This document shows, piece after piece, positions 50,605-63,752 of a stretch of 64,000 nt of DNA. The stretch comes from an uncultured Alphaproteobacteria bacterium (GTDB taxonomy: Bacteria > Pseudomonadota > Alphaproteobacteria > HIMB59): assembly GCA_902526965.1 (NCBI GenBank), contig CABZMT010000002.1, forward strand, positions 1 through 64,000, read 5' to 3'. Each line of letters starts with the position of its first letter. Position 1 is the stretch's first letter. The notes under the pieces are model-generated. The model did no database searches. It was not told where the DNA came from and worked only from the letters and a program-made list of their open reading frames with translations. The position numbers and the translations under genes are program-made.

Positions 50605-53343
50605 ATGGAAACAAATAGCGCGGAAACATTAGAAAATTCAACAAAGAACACAGTAATTAACAAGCAAAACGAAGAAATAAACTTGTTAAGCTTGAGTGTT
50701 GTTAGACGTGATGGATCCATAACGCCTTTTAAGTCTGACAAAATTGCAAATGCAATTAGGAAAGCTTTTTTAGCCCAAACTGATCTTAGAGATAGTAAGC
50801 AAATTGATAAAAGTGTTTCAAAGCTTACCGAAACAGTCACAACAGCTCTGACTAGACGTATTGCTAACGGTGATATGATTCATATCGAGGATATCCAAGA
50901 TCAGGTTGAATTAGCCTTGATGAGAGGGGAGCACCATAAAGTTGCTCGCGCTTATGTTCTTTATAGGGAGCAGAGAGCTAATCAACGTTATAAAACAGCT
51001 CAACTTAATGAACAAATAGGTGCCAAAGTCTCAACAATGGCTGTTACCAAAAGAGATGGTAATAAAGAAGATATTTCTTTGGAGAAAATTACAAACCGTA
51101 TCTCAATTTTATCCAATGGCTTGGAAATTGATCCAATTACAATTGCTCAAAAAGCTATCCAGGGTCTTTACGATGGTATTACAACAAATGAAATAGATAC
51201 TTACTTGGCAGAAACAGCTGCTGCACTAACAGTTGAGCATCCTGATTATTCTTATTTAGCAGGCAGAATTAAAGCTAATGCTCTTCATAAAGAAACACCA
51301 GGCTTTATTATTGCAACTAAAAATCTTTATGAAGATGGATTACTACGTGATGAATATTATGAAAAAGTAAAAGCAAATGCAGAAGAAATAGAAAAAATTA
51401 TTGACTACGATAGAGATTATTATTTTGATTATTTTGCACTAACCACTTTATTTAGAGCATATCTTCTTCAGTCAAATAATAAAACAGCAGAAAGACCACA
51501 AGATTTATGGATGAGAGTTGCTCTATGTGTATCAGGAGATAAATTTGATTTTTATCAAGTTAAAAAAACCTATGATAGTTTATCTCAAGGTTTCTATACA
51601 CATGCAACGCCCACTCTTTTCAATAGTGGTTTAAAGATGCAACAGCTATCATCTTGTTTTTTAATTGGAATGGAAGATGACTCTATTGAAGGAATTTTTA
51701 ATACAGTAAAAGACTGTGCTTTAATTTCTAAAACCGCAGGTGGTATAGGCCTTCATGCCCATAATATTAGAGGTGGTGGGAGTCGTATTAAATCAACAAA
51801 TGGCAAGTCGAATGGACTAATTCCATTTCTTAAAATCTTTAATGAAACTGCAAGATCTGTTGACCAAGGTGGTGGCAAGAGAAAGGGCTCATTTGCTGTC
51901 TATTTAGAGCCATGGCATGCTGATATTGAGTCATTTTTAGAGCTTAGAAAAAACACAGGTGCTGAAGAATTCAGGGCTAGAGATTTATTTTATGCTCTTT
52001 GGATACCAGATCTATTTATGGAAAGGGTTGAAGAGGATGCTGATTGGACATTAATGAGCGAACATGAGTGTCCAGGATTATCTGACACTTACGGGGAAGA
52101 GTTTGTAGAACTATATACTAAATACGAAAATGAAATGCCTGATCTTAAAAGAATTAAAGCAAGAGCTTTAATGTCAAAGATCATTGAAGCACAAATTGAA
52201 ACTGGACAGCCATATATGCTTTACAAAGATGCTGTAAATAAAAAATCTAATCAAAAAAATATTGGAGTAATTAAATCATCTAATCTGTGTGCTGAAATTG
52301 TTGAATACTCTGAAAAAGATGAGACAGCTGTTTGTAACCTAGCGTCAATCGCATTACCAAAGTTTGTTACAGATGAAAGTAAATTTGATTACCAAAACTT
52401 ATACCAAGTTGCGAAACTTGCTACAAAAAACTTGGATCAAGTTATTGATATAAACTTTTATCCTACAAACAAGACAGAAAACTCGAATAGTCGTCATCGA
52501 CCAATTGGCCTTGGCATTCAAGGTCTAGCTGATGTTTATTTCAAAATGAATATTGCATATGACTCTGTTCAAGCACAAATTATTAATAAACAAATATTTG
52601 AAACAGTCTACTTTGGTGCCTTAGAGGCATCAATGGAGCTTGCAACTGACAAAGGCCCCTATTCTACTTTTAAGGGCTCACCTCTCTCTGAGGGACAATT
52701 TCAATTTGATCTATGGGGTGTTAAACCATCAAGTATGTGGGACTGGAAAGGCCTAATGGAGAAAATTCAAAAGCACGGGGTACGTAATTCCTTAACAACA
52801 GCATGTATGCCTACAGCTTCAACTGGTATCATCTTGGGGAATACAGAAACCTTCCAAGTGCAAACATCAAATATTTATAAACGACAAACTCTCTCTGGTG
52901 AATTCTTGTTAGTAAATCGTCACCTCGTAAAAGAGTTGATGAAAAGGAGTCTTTGGAGTAAAGAATTACGCGATCAAATTATATTAGAAAATGGCTCTGT
53001 TCAGAATATTGAGGGATTTCCCGAGGACCTTAAAGATGTTTACAAAACTGTTTGGGAAACATCCCAAAAAACAGTCATTGATATGGCAGCGGACAGAGCG
53101 CCATTTATCGATCAAACCCAATCCATGAATTTATGGTTGGCAACCCCTACTTTTGGGAAAGTAAACTCTATGCATATGTATGCATGGAAAAAAGGCTTGA
53201 AAACAGGCATGTATTACCTGAGAAGCCGATCAGCTGTAGACGCAGTTAAAGTAACCGTGTCCTCTGAAAAGAAAGCAAAAGAGTCTTATGTGAAAGAGGC
53301 GCAATCTAATGAACCAGAAGATTGCGTAACATGTAGTGCGTAA
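50605..53343 (+). CDS. nrdA: Class I ribonucleotide reductase, alpha subunit with two ATP-cones
   Basis: A 912-residue protein counted from ATG 50605 (GTAGGA site just upstream; an in-frame TTG at 50593 is less likely). Two N-terminal ATP-cones are visible, VVRRDGSITPFKSDKIANAI near 30 and VTKRDGNKEDISLEKITNRI near 138. The catalytic barrel has the active-site block ESxxxxNxxS region CNLASIALPKFV, RPIGLGIQGLADVY, TACMPTASTGIILGNTE and the redox Cys pair CVTC at the C-terminus. It reduces NDPs. It makes the large subunit with NrdB downstream (33 nt) and is preceded by NrdR boxes. Confidence 0.95.
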   Translation: METNSAETLENSTKNTVINKQNEEINLLSLSVVRRDGSITPFKSDKIANAIRKAFLAQTDLRDSKQIDKSVSKLTETVTTALTRRIANGDMIHIEDIQDQVELALMRGEHHKVARAYVLYREQRANQRYKTAQLNEQIGAKVSTMAVTKRDGNKEDISLEKITNRISILSNGLEIDPITIAQKAIQGLYDGITTNEIDTYLAETAAALTVEHPDYSYLAGRIKANALHKETPGFIIATKNLYEDGLLRDEYYEKVKANAEEIEKIIDYDRDYYFDYFALTTLFRAYLLQSNNKTAERPQDLWMRVALCVSGDKFDFYQVKKTYDSLSQGFYTHATPTLFNSGLKMQQLSSCFLIGMEDDSIEGIFNTVKDCALISKTAGGIGLHAHNIRGGGSRIKSTNGKSNGLIPFLKIFNETARSVDQGGGKRKGSFAVYLEPWHADIESFLELRKNTGAEEFRARDLFYALWIPDLFMERVEEDADWTLMSEHECPGLSDTYGEEFVELYTKYENEMPDLKRIKARALMSKIIEAQIETGQPYMLYKDAVNKKSNQKNIGVIKSSNLCAEIVEYSEKDETAVCNLASIALPKFVTDESKFDYQNLYQVAKLATKNLDQVIDINFYPTNKTENSNSRHRPIGLGIQGLADVYFKMNIAYDSVQAQIINKQIFETVYFGALEASMELATDKGPYSTFKGSPLSEGQFQFDLWGVKPSSMWDWKGLMEKIQKHGVRNSLTTACMPTASTGIILGNTETFQVQTSNIYKRQTLSGEFLLVNRHLVKELMKRSLWSKELRDQIILENGSVQNIEGFPEDLKDVYKTVWETSQKTVIDMAADRAPFIDQTQSMNLWLATPTFGKVNSMHMYAWKKGLKTGMYYLRSRSAVDAVKVTVSSEKKAKESYVKEAQSNEPEDCVTCSA

Positions 53344-53376
53344 GATGTTTTATCAATTTATTTTAAGGAGCAAGTC

Positions 53377-54366
53377 ATGATATCTAAAGGATGCAAATCA
53401 ATTTTCCCTATTCAACATCAAGAAATTTTCGATCGTTATAAACAGCATGTACAAGCGTTTTGGACGCCTGAGGAAGTTTCACTCCAAGATGATTTAAGAG
53501 ATCTAAAAACACTGGGTGAGGGAGAAATCCACTTTATTAAACATGTGCTTGCTTTTTTTGCTAATTCAGAGGCAATGATAAACGAGAATCTAGCATCTAG
53601 ATTTTATAATGAAATTTTAATTCCTGAGTCTCGATTATTTATTACTATGCAGATGCTAAATGAATCTATTCATGCTGAAATGTATGGTTTACAAATAGAA
53701 GCCTACGTCGAGGATCCATCAGAAAAAGATAAGTTGTTCTCTGCAATTCAAAATGTTCCTTGTATTAATAAAAAAGCACAGTGGGTTTCAAAATGGCTTA
53801 ATGGAAATCAAAATTTACTCATGCGATTAATAGCTTTTGGTTTGGTTGAGGGATTATTTTTTGCAGGATCTTTTTGCGCCATTTATTACTTTAGAAAAAG
53901 AGGTCTGCTTCCAGGCCTAGCACTTTCTAATGATTGGATTGCAAGAGATGAAGGAATGCATTTTAGTTTCTCTGCTTTAATGTTTAAAACATTAAGTGAA
54001 AAATTTAATAAGGGAACATTGTCAGATGAAGATATTAAATCAATGGATTTAATACCAGGTGCTGTGACTCAATCAGAGTTTGAGGAAATTGTTAGAGAAG
54101 CAGTTGAATTTGAAAAAGAATTTGTTACTGATGCACTACCCGTTGATCTTATTGGCATGAACAAAGAAATGATGTGTATGTATATCGAAGCAGTATCAGA
54201 TCGTATAGCTGATCTTTTTGGATTTGATAGAGTGTTTAATACAGAAAATCCATTTGACTTTATGAGAGCTCTGGATGTTCAAAATGTGACTAACTTTTTT
54301 GAAAAAAGGGTTTCTGAATATCAACGCCCAACAGATCGCTCCTTGTCATTTGACGAGTCTTTCTAA
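53377..54366 (+). CDS. nrdB: Class I ribonucleotide reductase, beta subunit with a Glu for Asp metal ligand
   Basis: A 329-residue NrdB that follows the eukaryotic-type small subunit closely. Metal ligands are Glu65 (FFANSEAMINENL, usually Asp), Glu96, His99, Glu159 (VEG), Glu192 and His195 (RDEGMH). The radical Tyr103 (NESIHAEMYGL) is kept. Normal class Ia enzymes have Asp at the first site, while Chlamydia-type class Ic has Glu there but lacks the Tyr. The mix is unusual. ATG 53377 has an AAGGAGC site. Ends 1 nt before the glutaredoxin start. Confidence 0.93.
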   Translation: MISKGCKSIFPIQHQEIFDRYKQHVQAFWTPEEVSLQDDLRDLKTLGEGEIHFIKHVLAFFANSEAMINENLASRFYNEILIPESRLFITMQMLNESIHAEMYGLQIEAYVEDPSEKDKLFSAIQNVPCINKKAQWVSKWLNGNQNLLMRLIAFGLVEGLFFAGSFCAIYYFRKRGLLPGLALSNDWIARDEGMHFSFSALMFKTLSEKFNKGTLSDEDIKSMDLIPGAVTQSEFEEIVREAVEFEKEFVTDALPVDLIGMNKEMMCMYIEAVSDRIADLFGFDRVFNTENPFDFMRALDVQNVTNFFEKRVSEYQRPTDRSLSFDESF

Positions 54367-54606
54367 GTGGAAGTAAAGATATATAGCAAAGATAATTGTG
54401 TTTTTTGTACAATGGCTAAGTCAGCCTTGGCAACTCATGACCCAGAAATATTGATGTTAAATCAAGATTATAGTAGGGAACAATTTTTCGAAATATTTCC
54501 AACTGCTAAGACTTTCCCACAAATAATTATCAATGGTGAAAAAATTGGTGGATACCATGAATTAGAAAGATGGATGGCCTTTAATAAGCCCGATGATGAT
54601 TTCTAA
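54367..54606 (+). CDS. Glutaredoxin-like protein coupled to ribonucleotide reductase
   Basis: A 79-residue thioredoxin-fold protein with active-site Cys11-Val-Phe-Cys14, cis-Pro in KTFPQIIINGEKIGGYHEL, and a GTG start right after the nrdB stop. It should re-reduce NrdA's C-terminal Cys pair using glutathione or another thiol donor. The name is between NrdH and a short Grx; the CVFC motif and TFPQ loop are closest to glutaredoxin. Its end overlaps polA (opposite strand) by 4 nt. Confidence 0.85.
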   Translation: MEVKIYSKDNCVFCTMAKSALATHDPEILMLNQDYSREQFFEIFPTAKTFPQIIINGEKIGGYHELERWMAFNKPDDDF

Positions 54607-57281
54607 TGAGCTTCACCCCAATTTAAACCACCACCAAAGTCAACTTTTATAGGTGTTTTAAATGACTTATATTTTTGATGTGATGTTTCCATCAACTTAG
54701 CTATTTCTGGAATAATATCTTTTTCTTTTTTATAAATTTCAAATAAAAGCTCATCATGAACTTGAGATGTCATTTTAGATTTACATTTATTTTTCTCTAA
54801 ATAGTTATGAATATCCAACATTGCAATTTTTATTAACTCAGATGCTGTGCCTTGAATAGGTGCATTGATAGCTTGTCTTTCTGCAAAAGATCGGAGCATA
54901 AAGTTTTTAGCATTGATGTCTTTAATATGAGACTTTCTTCCAAAAAGGTTTTCGACGTAGCCTAGTTTTTTTGCATTGTTGGTGGTTGCTTTCATAAAGT
55001 CATTAATGTTTGGAAATTTTTTAAAATAGTTATCTATGAAAAGCTTTGCTTCCGCATTACTAACACCTAACTGTTTAGCTAAACCATACTGACTAATTCC
55101 ATAGATTATTCCAAAATTTATAATCTTGGCCATCCTTCTGTCATTATCGTTAATTATTTTTTTATTAAAAACTAATTGTCCCGTACTTTCATGAATGTCC
55201 TGATCTTCTTGGAAAGCTTTCAATAAATTTGGATCTTCACATGCCTCACATAGAACTCGAAGTTCAATTTGTGAGTAGTCAAAACTATAAAGCTCATGGT
55301 CTTTTTCAGCTATAAAGGCTGTTCTTATCTTTTTTCCAATTTCAGTTCTGATAGGGATATTTTGAAGATTAGGCTCAGATGAACTTAGTCGTCCTGTTAT
55401 GGTTGCGGCAATGTTAAATGTACTATGAACCCTGTCTTTTTTATCTGCGTGATCAGCTAATGATGAGGTATAGGTAGAAACAAGCTTGGAGTATTGTCTC
55501 CATTGCAAAATATGCGAGGCTATCTCAACACCTTCAGACTCCAACTGTTCTAATACTTTCACATTTGTCTGAAAATCTCCTGCTTTAGTCTTCTTTGTAA
55601 CTTTGATGTCTAATTTCTTGAAAATTTCAGTTAATTGTTTTGGGGATCCAATATTGAATTCTTCACCAGCAATCTTAAATATTTTCTCTTCAATTTTTTC
55701 AATCTCTTTGTTGAGATCTTTTTCTAGTTTATTTAAAAATTTTAAATCAATTTTACAACCATTTCTCTCTACTTCTTGGAGAACTAAGCTTAGTTTTTTA
55801 TCAATATCATAATAAATCCAACTATCTAAGGACTCAGCTATCTGCTCATTGAGATTTTCATATAATTTGAACGTAGCATACGCATCATGAGCTGCATAAT
55901 TTGTTGCGACTTCTAATGGTACTTCAGAAAAATCTTTGTATTTTCTTTTGGATTCATTTTTTATAACATCTTTAAACTTTTCTTTTTCTTCTCCAAAATA
56001 GTAATAATACAAATCCTCTAAGTTATGTTTTGTTAGACCATTGTTAACAAAAAAAGACATAAGTAATGTATCTTGAAAAGAAACAGTGTTGACACCAAAA
56101 CGTTTTAATATTACAGAGTCATATTTTGCATTGTGAAATAACTTTAATACGGATTCATCTCCACACAATTCACTAAGATTTTTGAGCACACTTTCTTGAT
56201 CTTTCTTTGATAATTCATTTTCTGGGGATTTAAATGGTAAATAATAAGCTTGGTCGGCATTCGATAAAGATACCCCAATAATATTTGCGGTATTTACGTC
56301 TAAACTGTCAGTTTCTAAATCTATAGCCAATATTTTTTCAGATTTAAGAGAATTGAGATATTCAATTATTTCTTTTGTTTCGGTTAACGATTTAAAATCT
56401 GTATTTTTTTTTGTTGAATGAGGTTTTGTTTCATTTGCACTAGTTCTAATAAGAGATTTAAATTCGTACTTTTTGAAGAAGTCATTCAACTTTGTAGAGT
56501 CATCAAATTGTTTTAACTTTTCTATTTTAATGGGTAACTCTAAATCATTTTTTAAAATGACAAGCTTATGACTAATTTTTGCAGACTCCTCATGATCAGT
56601 AATAAGGTTTTTTATTCTAACATTTGAAATTTGATCTTTTTTTAATAAAAGCTCCTCAAAAGTACCGAATTCGTTAATTAATTTAGCAGCTGTTTTGGGA
56701 CCTATTCCTGGAACCCCAGGTATGTTATCAACACTATCTCCTATAAGAGCTTGAACATCTGTAATCCTATCAGGGCCAACTCCAAATTTTTCAATTACTT
56801 TTGCTTCATCAATCTCAACATTTTTCATTGGATCCATGATGCGGTTGTTCCCTGATAACAATTGAAAAAGATCTTTGTCAGAACTAAAAACAGTAGTGGG
56901 TATTTTATTATCCTCTCCATATTTAACATAGCTTGCAATAACGTCATCAGCCTCAAAATCTTTTTTTTCAATAACATCGAGTCCAAATGCTTCAATAGCT
57001 TCGCGAATAATACTAAATTGCGGTATTAAATCCTCAGGTGCCTCTCCACGGTTCGCTTTGTAATCAGGAAATAAAGTATTTCGAAAAGTATTCTTACCAG
57101 CATCAAGTATTATAAGTATTTTGTCACTGGAGTGTTCTTCTATTAGTCTAAGCATCATATTACAAAATCCATAAACAGCATTGGTGGGTATGCCTTTAGA
57201 ATTGTTCATTGGGGGTAATGCGTAGTAAGCTCGGAAAATATATCCTGAACCATCTACTAGAATTAGCCGGGACTCAGACAT
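54603..57281 (-). CDS. polA: DNA polymerase I
   Basis: An 892-residue polymerase with the 5'-3' exonuclease domain (VDGSGYIFRAYYALPPMNNSKGIPTNAVYGF, DKDLFQLL, GDSVDNIPGVPGIGPKTA), then a 3'-5' exonuclease-like domain (LAIDLETDSLDV, YAAHDAYATFKLYENL). The polymerase domain has FDYSQIELRVLCEACEDPNLL and SQVHDELLFEIYKKE. LETD and AHDAY suggest an active proofreading site. Domain order and length are normal. Functions in repair and Okazaki-fragment processing. Runs toward the glutaredoxin gene with a 4-nt overlap. Confidence 0.96.
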   Translation of the reverse strand: MSESRLILVDGSGYIFRAYYALPPMNNSKGIPTNAVYGFCNMMLRLIEEHSSDKILIILDAGKNTFRNTLFPDYKANRGEAPEDLIPQFSIIREAIEAFGLDVIEKKDFEADDVIASYVKYGEDNKIPTTVFSSDKDLFQLLSGNNRIMDPMKNVEIDEAKVIEKFGVGPDRITDVQALIGDSVDNIPGVPGIGPKTAAKLINEFGTFEELLLKKDQISNVRIKNLITDHEESAKISHKLVILKNDLELPIKIEKLKQFDDSTKLNDFFKKYEFKSLIRTSANETKPHSTKKNTDFKSLTETKEIIEYLNSLKSEKILAIDLETDSLDVNTANIIGVSLSNADQAYYLPFKSPENELSKKDQESVLKNLSELCGDESVLKLFHNAKYDSVILKRFGVNTVSFQDTLLMSFFVNNGLTKHNLEDLYYYYFGEEKEKFKDVIKNESKRKYKDFSEVPLEVATNYAAHDAYATFKLYENLNEQIAESLDSWIYYDIDKKLSLVLQEVERNGCKIDLKFLNKLEKDLNKEIEKIEEKIFKIAGEEFNIGSPKQLTEIFKKLDIKVTKKTKAGDFQTNVKVLEQLESEGVEIASHILQWRQYSKLVSTYTSSLADHADKKDRVHSTFNIAATITGRLSSSEPNLQNIPIRTEIGKKIRTAFIAEKDHELYSFDYSQIELRVLCEACEDPNLLKAFQEDQDIHESTGQLVFNKKIINDNDRRMAKIINFGIIYGISQYGLAKQLGVSNAEAKLFIDNYFKKFPNINDFMKATTNNAKKLGYVENLFGRKSHIKDINAKNFMLRSFAERQAINAPIQGTASELIKIAMLDIHNYLEKNKCKSKMTSQVHDELLFEIYKKEKDIIPEIAKLMETSHQKYKSFKTPIKVDFGGGLNWGEAH

Positions 57282-57313
57282 CTAGGCAGAATAACAAAGA
57301 TTGAAGAAATATA

Positions 57314-57874
57314 CTATTCTTTAGGAGCGTGCTTATTTAAAATTCTTTGAAGAGTTCTTCGATGCATTTTTAATCTCCTTGCTGTTTCAGAGACATTACG
57401 GTTACACTGGGTAAAAACTCTTTGTATATGTTCCCATCTAATTCTATCTGCGGACATTGGATTTTCAGGAGGTGGGGGCAGAGATGTAGCGGTGGAGGAC
57501 ATTAGTGATTTTTCAATATCATCAATATTAGCTGGTTTCGTTAAATAATCATCAGCGCCTAATTTTACAGATGACACTGCTGTAGCTATGTTACCATAAC
57601 TAGTTAACATAACGGTCCGACACTCTGGGTTTTGCTCTTTTATTACCTTAATAACATCAAGTCCGGAGCCATCTCCTAAACGTAGGTCAACGATGGCGTA
57701 ATTAAAGTTATTGCCTGATAAAACATCTAATGCCTCTTTTTTAGATGCTGCTGCCGTTACAGTAAAATCTTTACGTTGAAAAGAAGTGGTTAATCGCTCT
57801 CGAAAAGGCTTATCGTCCTCAATAATAAAGAGAGTTTTATCTTTTGTAGGTGCGTTTTGTTCTAAATCTGCCAT
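57314..57874 (-). CDS. Response regulator, RegA/PrrA/ActR type
   Basis: A 186-residue two-domain regulator. The receiver domain holds phospho-acceptor Asp63 in AIVDLRLGDGSG, acidic IEDDKPFRERL at 18-28, and Lys in DDYLTKPANIDD near 112. A short linker precedes a Fis-type HTH, NVSETARRLKMHRRTLQRILNK. Size and domain order match RegA, which responds to redox via the RegB partner. Its 5' end overlaps the kinase gene by 13 nt, so both are cotranscribed, with RegB first. Targets are unknown here. Confidence 0.88.
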   Translation of the reverse strand: MADLEQNAPTKDKTLFIIEDDKPFRERLTTSFQRKDFTVTAAASKKEALDVLSGNNFNYAIVDLRLGDGSGLDVIKVIKEQNPECRTVMLTSYGNIATAVSSVKLGADDYLTKPANIDDIEKSLMSSTATSLPPPPENPMSADRIRWEHIQRVFTQCNRNVSETARRLKMHRRTLQRILNKHAPKE

Positions 57875-59106
57875 GTTAAAGTTACTTCTGCTCCATTATT
57901 ACTTTGTACTGATATTTCACCATTTAGATTTTCAATCATTTGTTTTGTTATGAATAGCCCAAGGCCCATATTTACCCCTTTTTCAGGCCTGCTAGAATAG
58001 AATGGTTTTCCAAAATTAGCTATAAACTTTTTATCAAAACCTGGGCCGTCATCACGGATTTTGATAGAATATGTATTTTTTGAAGTTTCTGAAATTATTA
58101 ATATTTCTTTATATGCAAAACTAATTGCATTTTTGATTATATTATTCATAGCTATATTAAGCTCAGGTGTAATTTTAATATTAATATTTTTAGAATTTTC
58201 ATCCGATCTAAAATCTAAATTTACTGCGCGATAATTATTTGAGAATTGTTCGCACAAAGATTGTGTATATGCTTCTAATGACATATTAGTTATTTCAGAG
58301 GAGAGTTCTGTTGACTCTGGATTTGTTGAAAGTTCTTTAAGTATTGCCTTACATCTATCTAATTCTAACAATAAAGTTTTAATATCTTTTCCATAATCAT
58401 CTTTTAGTTTTTTATCTTGGTTTAAATCTCCAACAATTAGGTTTATTGTATTCAATGGTGTACCTAGTTCATGAACAGCTGCTGCTGCTAATCCACCTAC
58501 TTTTAAAAGTTCTTTTTCATTTTGAAGTTGCTTGCTTGCTAATTCATATGCTTTTTGAGTGTTTTTGTAGTTTAGAGAAAAGTAATAAAGATAGAAAACT
58601 AAAAAGATACTGCTTATAAAAAGAGAAATCATAATAGCTAAACTATAGGTAAAATTAATATTTGGATGAACAGATGGAGGAAGAGCAATAAAGAAATTAA
58701 ATATTAAGGCAAAGCAAACTAACGCCAAACTTAAAATAATAATTATTCTTTCTATCGCTAGGTATGATGCTGCAATAGCAATAGGAGCTAAGATGATAAA
58801 TATGAACGGATTGGTGTGTCCACCGTTCAGAGCAATTAAACTCGAAATTTGTATAATATCAAAACATAAAAATATAAAGACTTGTTTTTCTGAAATAATT
58901 TTATCACCTTTGTTTAAGTAAAAACCTAAGACGATACTAGCCATCAATACAAAGGCTATAATCCATGAGGCAGTTGCAACTATTTTTGAAATCTCGAAAA
59001 AATATTGTGTAATTGATAAAGTAGTAGCCTGACCGCCAAAAGCAATAGCTCGTATGATTAAAAAGTCAGAAGAATTTACAAAAAGGGAGTTTTTTTTATT
59101 ATCCAA
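57862..59106 (-). CDS. Redox sensor histidine kinase, RegB/PrrB type
   Basis: A 414-residue membrane kinase with six membrane segments in the first 180 residues. The quinone-binding heptapeptide of the RegB family is present as GGHTNPF at 95-101, the phosphorylated His212 in VHELGTPLNTI, and the redox-active Cys252 in ELDRCKAIL (equivalent to Cys265 of RegB as I recall). C-terminal ATPase motifs are NIIKNAISFAYK, IRDDGPGFD and GLGLFITKQM. It should sense quinone or oxygen state. Overlaps the regulator gene by 13 nt. Confidence 0.9.
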   Translation of the reverse strand: MDNKKNSLFVNSSDFLIIRAIAFGGQATTLSITQYFFEISKIVATASWIIAFVLMASIVLGFYLNKGDKIISEKQVFIFLCFDIIQISSLIALNGGHTNPFIFIILAPIAIAASYLAIERIIIILSLALVCFALIFNFFIALPPSVHPNINFTYSLAIMISLFISSIFLVFYLYYFSLNYKNTQKAYELASKQLQNEKELLKVGGLAAAAVHELGTPLNTINLIVGDLNQDKKLKDDYGKDIKTLLLELDRCKAILKELSTNPESTELSSEITNMSLEAYTQSLCEQFSNNYRAVNLDFRSDENSKNINIKITPELNIAMNNIIKNAISFAYKEILIISETSKNTYSIKIRDDGPGFDKKFIANFGKPFYSSRPEKGVNMGLGLFITKQMIENLNGEISVQSNNGAEVTLTWQI

Positions 59107-62642
<3,536 letters not shown>

Positions 62643-63752
62643 TTAAATTCTCATTGGCATTAAAATATATAAACTTGTTGGATCTTTAGGGTCCTTTACT
62701 ATGACTGGTGATGATTGGTTGAGCAACTCTAAGATCATAGTGTCTCCTTCAATCACGTCTTGTAAATCCAAAATATATTTTGAGTTAAAAAGTATTTCTA
62801 AACCCTCAGCAGCGTAGTTTGCTGCAACCTCTTCGTCTCCTTTGTTGCTGTCCGTGCTTGTAGCCATAATCTTAATACTATTATTTTCAAATTGTAATTT
62901 AACTGTGGGTGTTTTGTCTTGATTTACAGTCGAGACTCTATCAATAGCATTAAAAAATGGTTCCGCTTCAACTTGCAGTAATTTGTCATTAGATACAGGT
63001 ATTACTTTTTCGTAATCTGGGAAAGTTCCATCGATAAGCTTACTTATTATTATGAAATTATCTGCTTCTAAGCTTACCTGAGTATCTGTGCATATTATTT
63101 TTACCTTACCTTCAAAGTCCCCTAACATACGGTCTAACTGAAGTATAAATTTTCTTGGGAGAATGATACCTGATATGTTGATAACATTTGCTAGATCTAA
63201 CTCTGTCTTAGCTAATCTATGACCGTCAGTAGCAACGCATCTTAAAGTAGACTTTGCGCCATTGGTGACAGTATGAAAGTAAATACCATTGAGATAATAT
63301 CTTGTCTCTTCGGCAGATATTGCAAATTTTGTTTTATTAAAGAGTCTTTTAATCTGTGGTATTAATATCTCGAAAGAGTTTGTTGGGTCTAACGGTACAA
63401 ACTTTGGGAACTCGTCTGCCGTTAATGCATTTAATTCGAAAACGGAGTTATCAGAGTTTATTATTAGTCTATTTCCCTCTAATTTACATTTTACAATAGA
63501 GTTTTTTTTTGTTTTACGAATTATATCAGTAAGTATTCTGGAGTTGACCGTTGCTTCACCGTTTTTTGAAGAGTCAGTTGAAACAAACTCTCGAATAGAA
63601 ATGTCCATATCTGTTGATCTTATTTCAATTTGGCTGTTGTCACATTTAATATAGATATTGGATAAAATTGGAATAGTCGATCTACTATCAACAATTGAAC
63701 TGACATGAGTTAAAACTCTTAAAAAAGCCTCTCGACTAACTCTAAAATCCAT
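62643..63752 (-). CDS. dnaN: DNA polymerase III sliding clamp (beta subunit)
   Basis: A 369-residue clamp, with the typical three-domain layout: MDFRVSREAFLRVLTHVSSIVDSRSTIPILSNIYIK, then LNGIYFHTVTNGAKSTLRCVATDGHRLAKTEL in the middle domain, and a C-terminal YILMPMRI (MPMR binding pocket). It fastens polymerase III to DNA. The start ATG at 63752 follows the dnaA stop without a gap (TAA-ATG). Normal length. Confidence 0.95.
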   Translation of the reverse strand: MDFRVSREAFLRVLTHVSSIVDSRSTIPILSNIYIKCDNSQIEIRSTDMDISIREFVSTDSSKNGEATVNSRILTDIIRKTKKNSIVKCKLEGNRLIINSDNSVFELNALTADEFPKFVPLDPTNSFEILIPQIKRLFNKTKFAISAEETRYYLNGIYFHTVTNGAKSTLRCVATDGHRLAKTELDLANVINISGIILPRKFILQLDRMLGDFEGKVKIICTDTQVSLEADNFIIISKLIDGTFPDYEKVIPVSNDKLLQVEAEPFFNAIDRVSTVNQDKTPTVKLQFENNSIKIMATSTDSNKGDEEVAANYAAEGLEILFNSKYILDLQDVIEGDTMILELLNQSSPVIVKDPKDPTSLYILMPMRI

